Of a stretch of DNA of 64,000 bases, positions 1 through 12,252 are shown one piece after another. The stretch spans positions 4,616,501 through 4,680,500 of the forward strand of contig NC_089442.1 of NCBI RefSeq assembly GCF_026210795.1, in the 5' to 3' direction. This DNA is from Rhizophagus irregularis. Taxonomy: Eukaryota > Glomeromycota > Glomeromycetes > Glomerales > Glomeraceae. Position 1 is the stretch's first letter, and each line of letters starts with the position of its first letter. The notes under the pieces are model-generated. The model worked only from the letters and a program-made list of their open reading frames with translations. It had not been told where the DNA came from and did no database searches. Made by a program: the position numbers and the translations under genes.

Positions 1-570
1 TAATGCAATCGAAAGATTTCAATAAATCTTTCTAAAAATAAAATGGATGCATGCATATATATTCAGGCCCTGTATGTGTAACCCTGTATAGGTATATATA
101 TAATAACCTTGGAAACTCGGGGAAGGAGTCACGATATATATCGTATGAGGGAGGTACCCATAACAAATTTTCCATATTTTTATTTAAATAAACAATAATA
201 ACAATAAACATTTCTGATAAATTCAAATTTTTTTTTTCTTTTTGTGATTTCTTTGTATTTTGTGTAAATGACATGACTGTTTTTGTTTTGGTGGTTTTTT
301 TTTTTTACGAAAATAAATTTTCCGCTTTTTTTTTTTCGAATGAAACTGCTACAGCAGGAAAAAAAAAAATAAATTGTTAATATATATAATTATTATAATA
401 TTTTATTTATTTATATTTATATATTTTATTTAAATATGCATATATTTTATACAATAAATAGCATATATTTAGAAATTAAATTATTACATATTTGGTTTAT
501 TAAAAACTTTTCATAATTTAATTCCAACTCTTGTTGATCTTTTTTTGGTTACTCTATTAAAATTTTCGTA

Positions 571-1228
571 TAAATATTTGACAAAAAATACAATGTTGAA
601 TGCTCTAGGTTTCTTCTCCTTGGTTATTTAGATCTTGGCAATTCATTCCCTATTCAAAAGGTTTCGTTAAACTTGTAAGTTCAAAAAATTTCCAAATGTT
701 TAAAAATGTTTATCAAAACGAACCATAATTTTTCTTTTTCTTTTTCTTTTTCTTCTTTTTAGTTTGAATTAAGACCTACTCACCTAAATGAATCTAATAA
801 TCAACAACGTTCTTCATTGGAAGGAAGCTTTAATCCTTCCCCCTCCTTATTAAAGAGTAAGTATGTATTCTCATAATTACATTAATTAATATGTTATAAT
901 TTATAATTAACATGATAAATTAATTTTATGTATGGATTAAGTTTATGGAAGAAAATACATTACGTATGTAAGTATTTCTCGATTTTTTTTTTATAAACGA
1001 ACGACTTTTCCTCTTTTCCTCCTCGAGATTTTAATCGTTCGTTTGACTTGAAAAATGTGATTCTTTTAACGTGATATCGATCAATCCGCAAGATGTACAT
1101 TTTTGAATATGTATATGATCTGCGTCTCACAATTACTAAATTTATTCATCTTTTTTTTTACAGTTATTTCTCGTTATAGTAATGATCCTTATTCGTTAGG
1201 GTCGATCGTTTTTTTTTTTATCGTTTGA
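571..1228 (+). pseudogene. Possible exon remnants of an unknown gene
   Basis: Three blocks read open in compatible phases. Block one runs to a GTTTCG donor at 661. Block two is 763-856, after a T-rich tract ending TTTTTAG, and stops at a GTAAGT donor at 857. Block three starts at 1164 after TTTTTACAG and reaches a TGA at 1226-1228. Spliced, the middle block gives a hydrophilic peptide rich in Asn, Ser and Gln, which is unlike the surrounding noncoding DNA. I see no ATG and no upstream acceptor for block one, so this may be a 3' fragment or a decayed gene. I do not recognise the protein. Confidence 0.25.
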
Positions 1229-4200
1229 TCGAAATTAAGCTTGACTTCCGTTTTATTTTTTACTCGTTTATATCGTTTATTTTTCCCGATTTTATATATA
1301 TGTATGTAAAAAATTTTTTTCCAATATGTTATAATTCTCGAGAATTTATTTTGGAAATATGATTATGTTATATATGACATTTCTTATCACTAAAACGCTG
1401 AGAGAGAAAATAAATAAAAATACAATTAAATTTTATGTTGATTAAAAAAAAATTGAATTTCATCTGACGTAATTTTAAACTGTTCGTGTCACGACAATTA
1501 ATATCAATTAAACTTTAAACAATGAATATTTTATTTTTTGGGGTAAAAAATTTTGTTATTATTAGATTTTCAAAAGGAATAATTTAAAATAAAAAATAAT
1601 ATAAAAAAAGTTATTATACACAAAAAAAAGATCATAAAAAAATTATCAAATTATCAAAAAGATTGTAAATCACACGATATTTTCAGATTCATTTTCTTGC
1701 CAATTTTGGTTTAATTCTAAAAACATGAAATCCTGCAAAAATTGATGGCGCAGTTCATTTTTATTTTTCATTTGAATTTCGCGTGGCTATGGAAATTTTT
1801 TCAAAGTTTAATGTATATATTCATATGCTTTACATACTTTTTTTTTGTTTGCGCCTAAATTTATAGAAATTATGTAAACTAATTGTATACGGGAATTTAC
1901 ATTATTATAATAAAATTTTATTTATAGTTTTTTATTTGTATTATTATTTTTTTAAAATATATATATATATATATATCTCACTTTTTACCCATTTGGATGA
2001 AATTTTGAATTTGAATTTGAATTATTTTGAATTTATTCGATTCTATAAAACATTTTATTTATTTTATTTATTTTTTTTTTAAATTATATTTTTTTTTTAT
2101 TATTATGAACCTTAAATTAATTCAAATTATTCCAAATAAATTAATTCTTTTTTCCTGCCAGATTAAGTTTTTTTAGTTTCAATGGGATTTTTTTTTTTAA
2201 AGTTCAGGAGAAAGAAATTTGGTTTCATCCAAAAAGTAATAATATAATGTCCCATTTTTTTTTTTAATTTTAACTTTGTAATTGTAATAATAATAAAACG
2301 ATTAGCATTGAACCGTACATAGTTTTTCCAAATAAATTTTACGATGGTCAATAATTACTAATTCGTGCATTCCCTGCACTTAGACTTATACATGCATTTG
2401 CTCGTGATGTCTTTCATTATGTAATGTTTGATGAAGTTAGATCGAACGAAAGATTCATATGTCATTTATAGTTTAGGAAAAAAAAATTTTCGAACAGGAA
2501 CTTGTCTTGCAACTGTTGCACTGTTGTACTGTGGCTATAAACTTTAAAAAAAAAAATTTTTTTTATGAAATTAACCATCAAAAATTCCGAATATCCTAAA
2601 ATTCCCGCGGGGGTCCGATCTTTTAACTTGATTACCCCGAGCCGGGATTCCTTTTATCTGGAAAGAATCTGCGGTTAAAAAAAAACCCGATTTTCTATAA
2701 TCTTATCAATATTTGTTATTTGATTTTTATGCATAAAAACAACCTAATCTTGCTACAATAACCTTTGACAAAAAAAAAGCTTTTTTTTTTAATATGTTGT
2801 ACATTTTATATATATATAAATATACGCGCATGGACCAACATATACACATTAATAAAAAAATTTAATAAACTCATCATATTAACGTCATTAAAAAAAAATT
2901 TCATTTTTTGTTACACGCATTGTGAACTTTTTGACTGTGGGAATTATTTAAAATTTTGACGTTAAAAAAAAAAAAAACTCTTATTATATTTTGTGCCACG
3001 TGATATTTTTTAAATTTGGATTAAGTCTGTGATTTTTATGACGTCTATGACGCAATACCTTTAAGGATGATCGAATAAGATTCTTGGAAATTTATAAATT
3101 TATGCATCCATATTTATTTATATTTTATTTATTATATGATGATGATGATGATGAATAGGAAATCAAAAAAAATCCTAAATATTGATTATTATTTATAAAT
3201 GATTCCATTTTATGCTTTAATTCATGTACGATCTTTGATATATAAGTACCGATTTTTTTTTTTTGATGACCTAATAAAATCTGTCTATTTTTTTATTTTT
3301 TTTATTTTAATGATAAAATAAATTATTTAAATTATAATGTTATTTTTATAGGTGATCTAATTTTAGTTAGTTAATAAAACCATTAGAGTATATATATATA
3401 GTAGTATATGTATGAGAATATATATTATGTATGCACCATATATACAGTACACATATATCAATCGTATTTCATTAATATGATTTGAGATTTTTTTAATATT
3501 TCCCGAATGGAAAATTAAAGTTTATCAAAAGTTGTGTAATATTTTAAGAGATAATAAAGATAAAAATGATAAATGTGGTAGTTATTGATGCATATAAATA
3601 ACCTGTCGAAAATTCGATTTCTTTTTTTTTTTTATTTCTCAAATCGTGTAAAAAACCTTTACTTGATCTCGAAATTAAAAGATTAAGAAGTACAAAAATA
3701 AAATGTCAAAAACATTTTTTTATAATACCAATCCAATATGTGACACGAAAAATTTAAATGTAAAGATCCTTAAAAAAAAAAATATGTTATCTTTTATAAA
3801 TTAACCAAAAAAAATATATACTTTTTTTTCTTAACTCAGAAAATCATCAAAATAATTAATAAAGATTTTTTTTTTGAAAAAAAAAAGCTTGAATGAAAAA
3901 AAATGAAATGAGAGAAAAGAAAAAAAATAAATAAAAAATGAAATGAATGAAGAGTAAAATTTTTATTTTCTTTTCATTTTTTAAATTCGGAAAAACTTTT
4001 GATTCGCTAGAGAAAGAATGGCGCAGGCATTATTTTTGTTTAATAAAAAGAATCTCAAGAATCTCGAACTTTTTGTTATTTTCTTTAGTTATTATTATTA
4101 TTGTTTTTTTTTTTAATGATAGTTTAAAAATTTTTATTGGTCAGATCTTGATTTCTGAAATCGGATTTGATCTACCAATTAAAAGCAGAAAAATCAATTT

Positions 4201-4458
4201 TTACGGTTATTTTATGGGAATTCAATATATATCTTTTAGTTAAAATGCATAATGTATGAGTTTTTTTTTTGTAATAAATTTAATAAACTTTACCTGAAAC
4301 TTTATCACATGATATATTATTGCTCTTGTCCATATTATGTAAATCTAGGCCAAAATTATCTCGGCCAAATTATGCAGATCCAATAGTTAAAAACGTAAAA
4401 AATCTCTGAAAGATATTTCAGGATCCATATGAAAATCTTAAAATATATCGTTGATGTT
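1229..4458. other. AT-rich intergenic DNA
   Basis: There is no convincing gene. The stretch is dominated by poly-A and poly-T runs, an (AT)n run near 1959-1976 and a short GAT microsatellite near 3139-3156. The few open frames here (2163-2351 minus, 2765-2959 plus, 3947-4243 plus) are rich in Phe, Ile, Lys and Asn and look like chance readings of AT-rich sequence. Confidence 0.6.
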
Positions 4459-4893
4459 CTCACGAGTCACATTCATTTCACCGACAATTATCTCACCGAC
4501 AGACGTTTCATTGACAGGGTCGTTTCGCAGACAAATGTTTCATCTCACCGACTAAGGAATTTAGGATTAGAGTTAGGATTATAGTTGTTAGGGCTTAGGA
4601 TTAAGGTTGTTCGGAATAGGGTTGTTAGGGTTAGGTTAGGAAATTAGGGCTTAGTATTAGGATTAGGTAGGGCATTAGGCCAAATACCTCAACTTATACT
4701 ATTAACCACTGTACTATTTAATTAAGTATATATATACATCTATTAAAATTAGTATTTAAAAAAAAATTATTTTATACTAAGAATCACGTGTTTATGTAAT
4801 GTAAGAGGGCTAGGATTAGGTTAAGTAAGAAATTAAGGCTAATGAGATAATTGTCGGTGAAATGATTGAAATGAACCAGACTCATTCTCACGT
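4459..4893. mobile_element. Inverted-repeat element with telomere-like core
   Basis: A perfect 23-bp inverted repeat links 4473-4495 and 4843-4865. Partial similarity continues outward, with GAGTC on both sides. The left arm also has several spaced CACCGAC or CATTGAC motifs. Between the arms, 4556-4680 and 4805-4825 are filled with degenerate TTAGG and TTAGGG units. There is no coding capacity, so this would be a non-autonomous or foldback element. I see no clear target-site duplication. Confidence 0.5.
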
Positions 4894-5130
4894 AAGAATC
4901 TTATATAGTTGTATCGTCGAGGTCGTCTTATAACTGTACTTTTAATTCGCTATAATAATGAGAATCATAAAAGTCAAGTCGAAAGAGTGTTAATTAAACA
5001 TGCATTTATGTATTATCTGTATTATCAAACTTTTCTGGTAAATAAACTAAAATTAACTTGGATCTATTTATAATGATAAAAATATGAAAAGCTATCACCG
5101 TGATAGGATTGTGATAGTTTGTAAAGGAGA

Positions 5131-5560
5131 TATTGTGTCACGTCAGGAAGTTGTACAAACCTCAAGTCAAGATCCAAAGATTATACAGTTTGTAAAGAAA
5201 TATTTTGTCACGTCAGGAAATTGTACAAGTCAAGATCAAATTATACGGTTTGTAAAGAAGATATTGTGTCACGTCAGGAAATTGTACAAACCTCAAGTCA
5301 AGATCCAAAAATTATACGGTTTGTAAAGAAATATTTTGTCACGTCAGGAAATTGTACAAGTCAAGATCAAATTATACGGTTTGTAAAGAAATATTGTGTC
5401 ACGTCAGGAAATTGTACAAACCTCAAGTCAAGATCCAAAAATTATACGGTTTGTAAAGAAATATTGTATCGCGACAGGAAATTGTACAAGTCAAGATCAA
5501 ATTATACGGTTTGTAAAGAAATAAATATTTTGTCACGTCAGGAAATGGTACACTTGATGG
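5131..5560. repeat. Minisatellite of alternating 70- and 60-bp units
   Basis: The motif GTCACGTCAGGAAATTGTAC recurs at 5137, 5207, 5268, 5338 and 5398, in degraded form at about 5468 and again at 5532. The spacings are 70, 61, 70, 60, 70 and 64. The long unit has an extra CCTCAA-type insert before GTCAAGATC and the short unit lacks it, so the true period is a dimer of about 130 bp. Open frames across it (5084-5326 and 5221-5571) merely read the repeat and are not called as genes. Confidence 0.8.
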
Positions 5561-5571
5561 ACGCATCATAG

Positions 5572-8500
5572 CAAAAACGTATATAAAAAAATATTAAGTT
5601 ATTCGAATACCATAGGGTAGAGACTTGCATACTTGCATGAAATAAGCACCTTGCGCCGGCTCGGTACATAAAACCTGTGTAAAAAAAAAAGGATAGCTAT
5701 AAAAATTATTTACCTTATCACGTTGTGTTGTTGGACTAAATCGAATGTAAATTTACATTGCTAATTAGTAAGAAAACATTAAAATTCCAAGGTAATTGGT
5801 AGAAAATTACTATAAAATTGATAGAATTAAAAAAAAAATAATTTTTTATTATTACATATAGATAGTACTAACCGGGATTATGAGTTTTTGCCAAAAATTC
5901 AACCCGTACCCAGGCTTCTACCGCCGTAGGGTTAGGGACAGATATTAAATAATATTTAAGTACTAATGTCTTGGGGATAAGGTAAAGCAAAATCTTTGCA
6001 TGATGTATATTTTAATTGGTTGAAATTATCATTTATATACTTAAATAATATTAAAAATATTATTAAAAATATTACCTGGGGTAGATAAAACTCCTTATAA
6101 AGTTAATATTAGGTAATACTGTATAGTATTATTAACATATGCTACTGGCCTTATTTTCTCGGAAATTAACTTCAACATCGATCGCTAACCTTAGCTTTTA
6201 AACATTCAATAAAGATGTTACAATAACACGAAATAAACTATACTTTTCGAACTAGAAAATATCCATCGCTTATCCTTAAATTATCTGTATGCATGTATGC
6301 ATGTATGCATCGATCTTGCAGAAAAAGTATGGTACATTTGAACGAATTATTCATCATCTTAAAATGTAGCATTAAATTAAAAGTCAGGGACAAGTTTTTC
6401 CTGATGAACGAGGCATCCAAAACCCTTAAATTCTTTAAAAGTAATCGTCGCATGATAAATACAGTTGCGGTCTGGTAAGAACTCGAACCTCGATCTATTT
6501 TGAACGCTCAAAGTCAAGTAGTTTCCGAAATTGAAATCAAAAAGTCAAGGAATGCAAATAATTTTTCCTTGTATGTCACATAGTACATTAATAGTTTTAA
6601 AGACTTACATTTAATAATGACCATCCAAATGAATCCGCCAGAATAATGTAAAAACTTAAAGGTTTAACTTACACAAATTAATTACAGTTAAATCATCTAG
6701 TAAAAAACCTCCGACGAATCATGGATGGTATATCAAAATCGCGACTTTATTATTGTTGTCCAGTGGCTGGACATACTTTGATCTACTAATGACGTTATGG
6801 AAATGAAGTGTTGATTATTGGAAGCTAAGATGGTAATCTCAGGAAATAACTATGTGTCTTGCAATCTAACACTATTTCTTTCGCATTTACTTCATTGTTA
6901 TCACAGCATTAATATCACGAACGCGAAGAGGAAAATTCGCTTTCATGCATGCACGACTAATTCATTGGAATAGGAATGTTTCTTTAAGATTTTTCAACCT
7001 TTTTTATTCTTACTCGGCAGGAATAAGAGGTGAAAATACAAGCGCAGATTTCATATAGCGACTTTGAATATAACAGGAAATATGTCGTTATTTATTAATC
7101 AAATTTACAATCTTAATCCTGTGCTTCAAGGCGTGGACAATTTCTGCACTCTCTGAAATCATCTAAAGCATCTATTTTTTAAAAAAAATTTAATCTTTCG
7201 TAAGTTCAAGTAAAATTTTAATTTGTTTATCAGGTCATATGATAAATGTCCATTTTTAATTTTACGGTACGGAAATTCCTAAAACATGCCGATTAATCAA
7301 GATCAATCAAATCCGGGAGATTTTCCAATTAAAATTCAAATTTAATTAAACAATCATAATTAGAATTTCATTTTAATTTATCTTGCATTGAAAAAATTAT
7401 CGTTCAATACTTGCATAAATCTTTTAATGGATGAATAATTTTTTTTTTGCAAGTTATTTTGCAAATGAAACGGACCCTCAAGTGCTGTAGATCTAGATAT
7501 AGATCCAACTTCAACTTGATGATCCCAGATGCAAAGTTCCCGCCAGGACTTATAAGTATAAATTACGTTTTCTTTGCATAACATCTACAGGAATAGTATA
7601 ACCATTATTCAATTAAATATATATATCTAATTGAACACTTATATGTCCAAATCCAATTGCATTAATTCGCGAAATACATCCCTCGAAGAGGGCATTTCGG
7701 ATTCTACGAAAATCTTACACGAACAGGTTACAGAGCATATAATACCCTGATCTGCATTTTGCTGATTTTGACTGGCATTATGATGACTTCGACCGGAATA
7801 TTATTATGCAAAAAAGGGTGCGTTATTCAATTATCTTAAATTAGATAAGGATTATTTATGCTACTTGCTACTAAGTATATTATGGATATGATTGACTGTC
7901 ATCATTTTGTACCACTCCCATAAAAAGTTAGCTTCTATTATAATGAATTTCCTAATAGGAAACTGCGAACTATTTTTATATATATCATACTGAAGGATAT
8001 TTGTAAATATTGGGAACGGATAAATGTTTTTCCATTAGAGATCAATCTAGAATCTAGAATAAAAAAAAAATTTTTCTTTTTATGAATTGTTTATACATAG
8101 ATATTATCTCAATAAGCTAATCGTTAAAAATGGGAAAAGCGGATTCAAATTTTCTCTTTTTTTAATTTTTTTTTTTAATCAAAAAAAAAAAAACAAAAAA
8201 ATGTTTAAAAAAAAACGAAAAATTTTCAATTTAAATTTTTTAAAACCTCCAATTTTAATTACATACACTCATTATATTTTATTAAATTTAGTTATATCGT
8301 AATTTTCTACTATAAACCATGATACCAAATTAGCAAATGAGGTGTTTGTGGATTAGTTATTTATTTATATAATTGTACACAAAGTTAGTGGGCTTGATTT
8401 TATTAATAATTTATTTTTCTAAAAAAAAAAATTCTTATTTATGCTTAATTTTATAAATTCTCTTGCATAAAATTTAAACAAACAAACAGGAAATAACAAC

Positions 8501-8580
8501 ATTGTGAATACGGTGTATCCCTTCTGTTTCATTTTTTGAATTAATTAGGATTGATTTAAAATGGGCTGAATTTATGTTAA
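5572..8580. other. Intergenic DNA without a supported gene
   Basis: I see no gene. There is a short ATGCATGT microsatellite at about 6286-6310. Open frames at 6238-6478, 7378-7584 and 8087-8302 lack signs of real genes, and the last is made mostly of poly-A and poly-T codons. No tRNA-like cloverleaf was found around the few GC-richer patches near 5640 and 5880-5940. Confidence 0.5.
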
Positions 8581-8586
8581 AAAAAA

Positions 8587-8594
8587 TATATAAG
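8587..8594 (+). promoter_or_regulatory. TATA-like core promoter of first surface-protein gene
   Basis: TATATAAG lies 70 bp before the preferred ATG at 8657 and is followed by an ACTGAAAACG block. The two downstream paralogues have the same arrangement (TATATAAA then TGASTTGAAA) 70-80 bp before their starts. That conservation in otherwise diverged flanks supports a core promoter. Confidence 0.45.
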
Positions 8595-8656
8595 CAGACT
8601 GAAAACGAAAAAATTCATGTAGCTCTTATATGATAAAAAAATTTTCTGTATTCAAT

Positions 8657-9771
8657 ATGCCTTATGCTGGATTTAAATATAAACTTGTATTTATTGTAGT
8701 ACTTGTTGCAATCTTTGTTACGATTAATTTTGCGTATAAACTAAAAGATACAACAGGCATGCTTCGAAAAAGACAAGGCCCTGAACCAAAGGGTCCTGAG
8801 CCAAAGGGTCCTGAGCCAAAGAATCCTGAGCCAAAGGGTCCTGAACCAAAGAATCCTGAACCAAAGAATCCTGAACCAAAGGATCCTGAACCAAAGAATC
8901 CTGAACCAAAGGATCCTGGACCAAAGGATCCTGGACCAAAGGATCCTGGACCAAAGGATCCTGGACCAAAGGATCCTGGACCAAAGGATCCTGGACCAAA
9001 GGATCCTGGACCAAAGGATCCTGGACCAAAGGATCCTGGACCAAAGGATCCTGAACCAAAGGATCCTGGACCAAAGGATCCTGAACCAAAGGATCCTGGA
9101 CCAAAGGATCCTGAACCAAATATTCCTCCAAAGGATCCCGAACCAAATATTCCTCCAAAGGATCCCGAACCAAATATTCCTCCAAAGGATCCCGAACCAA
9201 ATATTCCTCCAAAGGATCCTGAACCAAAGATTCCTCCAAAGGATCCTGAACCAAAGATTCCTCCAAAGGATCCTGAACCAAAGATTCCTCCAAAGGATCC
9301 TGAACCAAAGATTCCTCCAAAGGATCCTGAACCAAAGATTCCTCCAAAGAATCCCGAACCAAAGGGCGGTGCTCCTGATCCCAAGAATGGAGAACCGGGT
9401 AACACAAATAATATTGTATAGTAAATGTTGAAATTATATATTCAAGATGAAATAATTAAATTTTCCTCTTTTTAGGAAAATGTAAATTGAAAAAGAGACA
9501 AGAAGAAGGTGGATGCGAAGGTGGTGATGGTGGTAATGGTAATAATACTCCGGTTCCTAGTAAAAGTAAAATAGATCCATCTGCAACTTGCGCTTCTCCT
9601 AATGATGACAGATGCAAAGCTCCACCGGGAATGTAAGTACAGTTTTATAATTTAATATAAAAAAAAAATTTTTTTTCCGAGAGTACCAACTAAATACTCT
9701 ACGCAACTGTAGTCCTCCAAAAATTTCAACATCTATAGAAACAACGATAGAAACGATATCACAAACTCCGG

Positions 9772-9829
<58 letters not shown>

Positions 9830-10181
9830 TGATGGTAATAATAAAAATGATGGTAATAACAACGTTCATAATAATAATGAACAACACTCGAAAAATAAAA
9901 TAACTCATTGGACAACAACCACGACAACACTTACATTATATTTTGCTGGTTATACTACAACAATTACAACAACAAACTCTAAGGGAGAAATTACATCCTT
10001 CGCGACATACATTCCTCCATCAACCGTACTAGTGGTGAAAACGGTTGCCCTCAAAGCGATAGAAGAAACAACTTTCGAATCCGCAACAATTTTACACGAT
10101 TTTAACAGCCATGGATTATGGGGTATTACAATGAGTTTAGTTATAGTCTCCGCAACGTTAGTTATTATGGTTCTTGTGTAA
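8657..10181 (+). CDS. Repeat-rich secreted/GPI-type surface protein 1 (3 exons)
   Basis: Exons are 8657-9398, 9476-9632 and 9713-10181, giving about 455 aa. An ATG at 8630 would add 9 residues, but it sits only 43 bp after the TATA and the paralogues align at 8657. Order: short basic N-terminus (PYAGFKYK), hydrophobic leader, KR dibasic site at residues 38-39, then about 200 residues of DPGPK/DPEPK pentads and IPPKDPEP decads. A short Cys/Gly segment with a second KKRQ follows, then a CX7C motif (TCASPNDDRCKAPPG) and an Asn run encoded by about 18 pure AAT codons. Last come the conserved module ITHWTTTTTTLTLYFAG and a C-terminal hydrophobic tail suited to GPI attachment. The first intron (GTAACA donor, phase 1) is absent from the paralogues; the second (phase 2, after APPG) is shared. 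Surface or wall location is inferred; the function is unknown. Confidence 0.75.
9770..9826 (+). repeat. Pure AAT microsatellite coding poly-Asn
   Basis: An uninterrupted AAT run inside exon 3 of the first surface-protein gene encodes Asn. Its purity implies recent slippage and probable length variation between strains or nuclei. Confidence 0.85.
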
Positions 10182-12172
10182 TATACTGTAATTAAGGAAT
10201 GTTTAAAAACATAATTATATAATAATACTGTAATATAATGTTATATCCGACGATAAATTGTAAATAAAGAGGACAATTGTACAAAATGGAATGTAATATT
10301 GTGCAGATAGTAATAAAAAATTTTTAAATTATTCTATTAACCAAATAATCAAATTATAAATTAAAAATAATTATTTGCGTGTCTGGGTTGAATTTCCTTT
10401 AGTAAATCATAAAGAAAGAAAAAATTTTCTTCATAAATTCATAAAGAGAGAAAATTTTGTGCAAGGTTGTCAAAAAATGTTTTTATTTACCGTATTTACT
10501 ACAAATAAAGTACTGTAGACAAGTTCAGTACTCGAAGTATAGTGCAGCTGGTTTCTTCCTTTTTATGGTAACAAACAAATAAGTGATCAGATCGAGTTTT
10601 AGCTAAAAGAATCAAATGACATTTTCTTCCATTTGGATTGATAATCTCATATCGGAGATTGGGCCCTAATTGTTTCCAAAATTATTAATATATGATCTGG
10701 TCAAAAAATACTTTATTATACTTATTCAAATATGTAGATCGCGTCATATATTGAGGTCAATTGTATGTATCAAATCATATGACTGTCCCTTTGATATACC
10801 CTAAAATTATGTTTTATAAACAAGTAATAAACAAGTGCCGAAGTGCATAGAGAAAAGATTCGAATATCTAATTTTAGTTTAAATATTAATATTGTTTGTT
10901 ATATACTTTGCTGGTATATGGTTGACAGTTTTTAACACTGCATCTACCAATTATTTTTCGTCAAAATAAATTAGATATAAAAAAATTGTCGCACAATTTT
11001 ATTTTAAACTCATGTGAAATTTAATTTGTTTACCGGGTTTCGAACTCTATTTTTATATTAACTATCCTTTTTTGTTTAGGCCTTTAAAATCATCTTAAAT
11101 TTAGAAATGGGCTTTTTCAGTGTTACATTCATGAGGTAATTATTATGTTGTACAACCATTATTGAATGATTTTTGATGATAGAATATTAATAGCTTACCC
11201 GGTGTAATAAGTCAGTCTGTTTTTATTCATGTATTTCTCTCCTTTGTAAGATGTTGTTACGCATTCCTGCGATTATATCTCAAAGCTTCAAAAATGCGAT
11301 GGGATGGATAAGTGGCTTTATTTGTGAAAATAGAACGTAGATCATGAAACTGTATAATGAAACATCGATATATGTTAACATATATACGAGTATTATATAG
11401 GCTGAATAAAGAGAGAGTTCTTTACAAAAATGCAAAAGCTCTTCATTTCTATTGGGGTTAAAAAGGGGGATTTCTTTGAATGACTCAAGTTTCGCAAACT
11501 TTTGTTTCAGTTTGGGATTATTGTTATCGAAAGAATTGAAGATGGCGGATATTTCTATTTCTGATTATTTAATGAAACTATAAATGACAAAGAATTTATA
11601 GGAATAATATGAAAACAGCTATTGATCAACAATCCAATTCATTTCAATAAAAAAAAATGCACCCTAATGTAAGATTCTAAGAATTTAGATGTAAGATATT
11701 AATAAAAAATATAATAGAACTTGATGTATAACCTGATTTTTATTAGTTTTTGACACCTTTTTAGGATGATTTTCTTAATAAATATTCATTTTTACTTTTC
11801 CCACAAGAACAAATGAATTGACTTGAAGATATTGGGGGTTTATTAATTTATTTTTAAACCTTTTTAAGAAATTCCAGCCCGCCTTTTTCACAAAAGTAAA
11901 TTAGTACCTTAATATAAATAAAAAATTTTCTTATAAACTTTAATTTTACAAAAAGGTAAAGTCAAAAAAATATATATTTTGAAACTTTTTTATATTTAGA
12001 AAAAATTTTTTTCTGTGTTACAGTTTGATTATATATACATGGTCAAAAATCCTTTACTTGAGTAATTAAATTTTACCGATTATTTCATTTTCTATTCTTT
12101 TCTAAAAATAGACTGAATTATATAAAAAAAAAATATTTTTTTTTTTTTTAAAAAAAACAACAAAAGATCAAA
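10182..12172. other. Intergenic DNA between surface-protein genes 1 and 2
   Basis: This is about 2 kb without a supported gene. It probably holds the 3' UTR of gene 1 and the upstream region of gene 2. Gene-2 proximal sequence (12120-12172) is poly-A/poly-T rich before the TATA. Confidence 0.5.
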
Positions 12173-12180
12173 TATATAAA
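12173..12180 (+). promoter_or_regulatory. TATA-like core promoter of second surface-protein gene
   Basis: TATATAAA is followed directly by TGAGTTGAAA and lies 80 bp before the ATG at 12253. It matches the element upstream of the third gene (TATATAAATGACTTGAAA). Confidence 0.5.
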
Positions 12181-12252
12181 TGAGTTGAAATCATATTAAT
12201 TAATATATGGAATAATCACCTAAAAAAAAATCTATTTTATAATATATTAAAC

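Noticed and set aside
4556-4690. True telomere or chromosome end
   Set aside because: Units are degenerate, short, internal to the sequence and enclosed by inverted repeats.
5084-5571. Overlapping plus frames of 80 and 116 codons
   Set aside because: They simply read the 60/70-bp minisatellite; unit lengths are not consistently multiples of three, so the frame shifts.
6238-6478. Possible small gene or tRNA near GGTAAGAACTCGAACCTCG
   Set aside because: The T-arm-like stretch does not pair, no cloverleaf can be drawn, and both overlapping frames are short and unsupported.
8662-9405. Long minus-strand open frames opposite surface-protein gene 1 (247 and 227 codons)
   Set aside because: They arise because the 15-bp repeats lack stop codons on both strands. 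They have monotonous composition, and the plus frame has leader, intron and paralogue support.
9599-9930. Poly-Leu and poly-Tyr minus frames
   Set aside because: Antisense reading of the AAT microsatellite.
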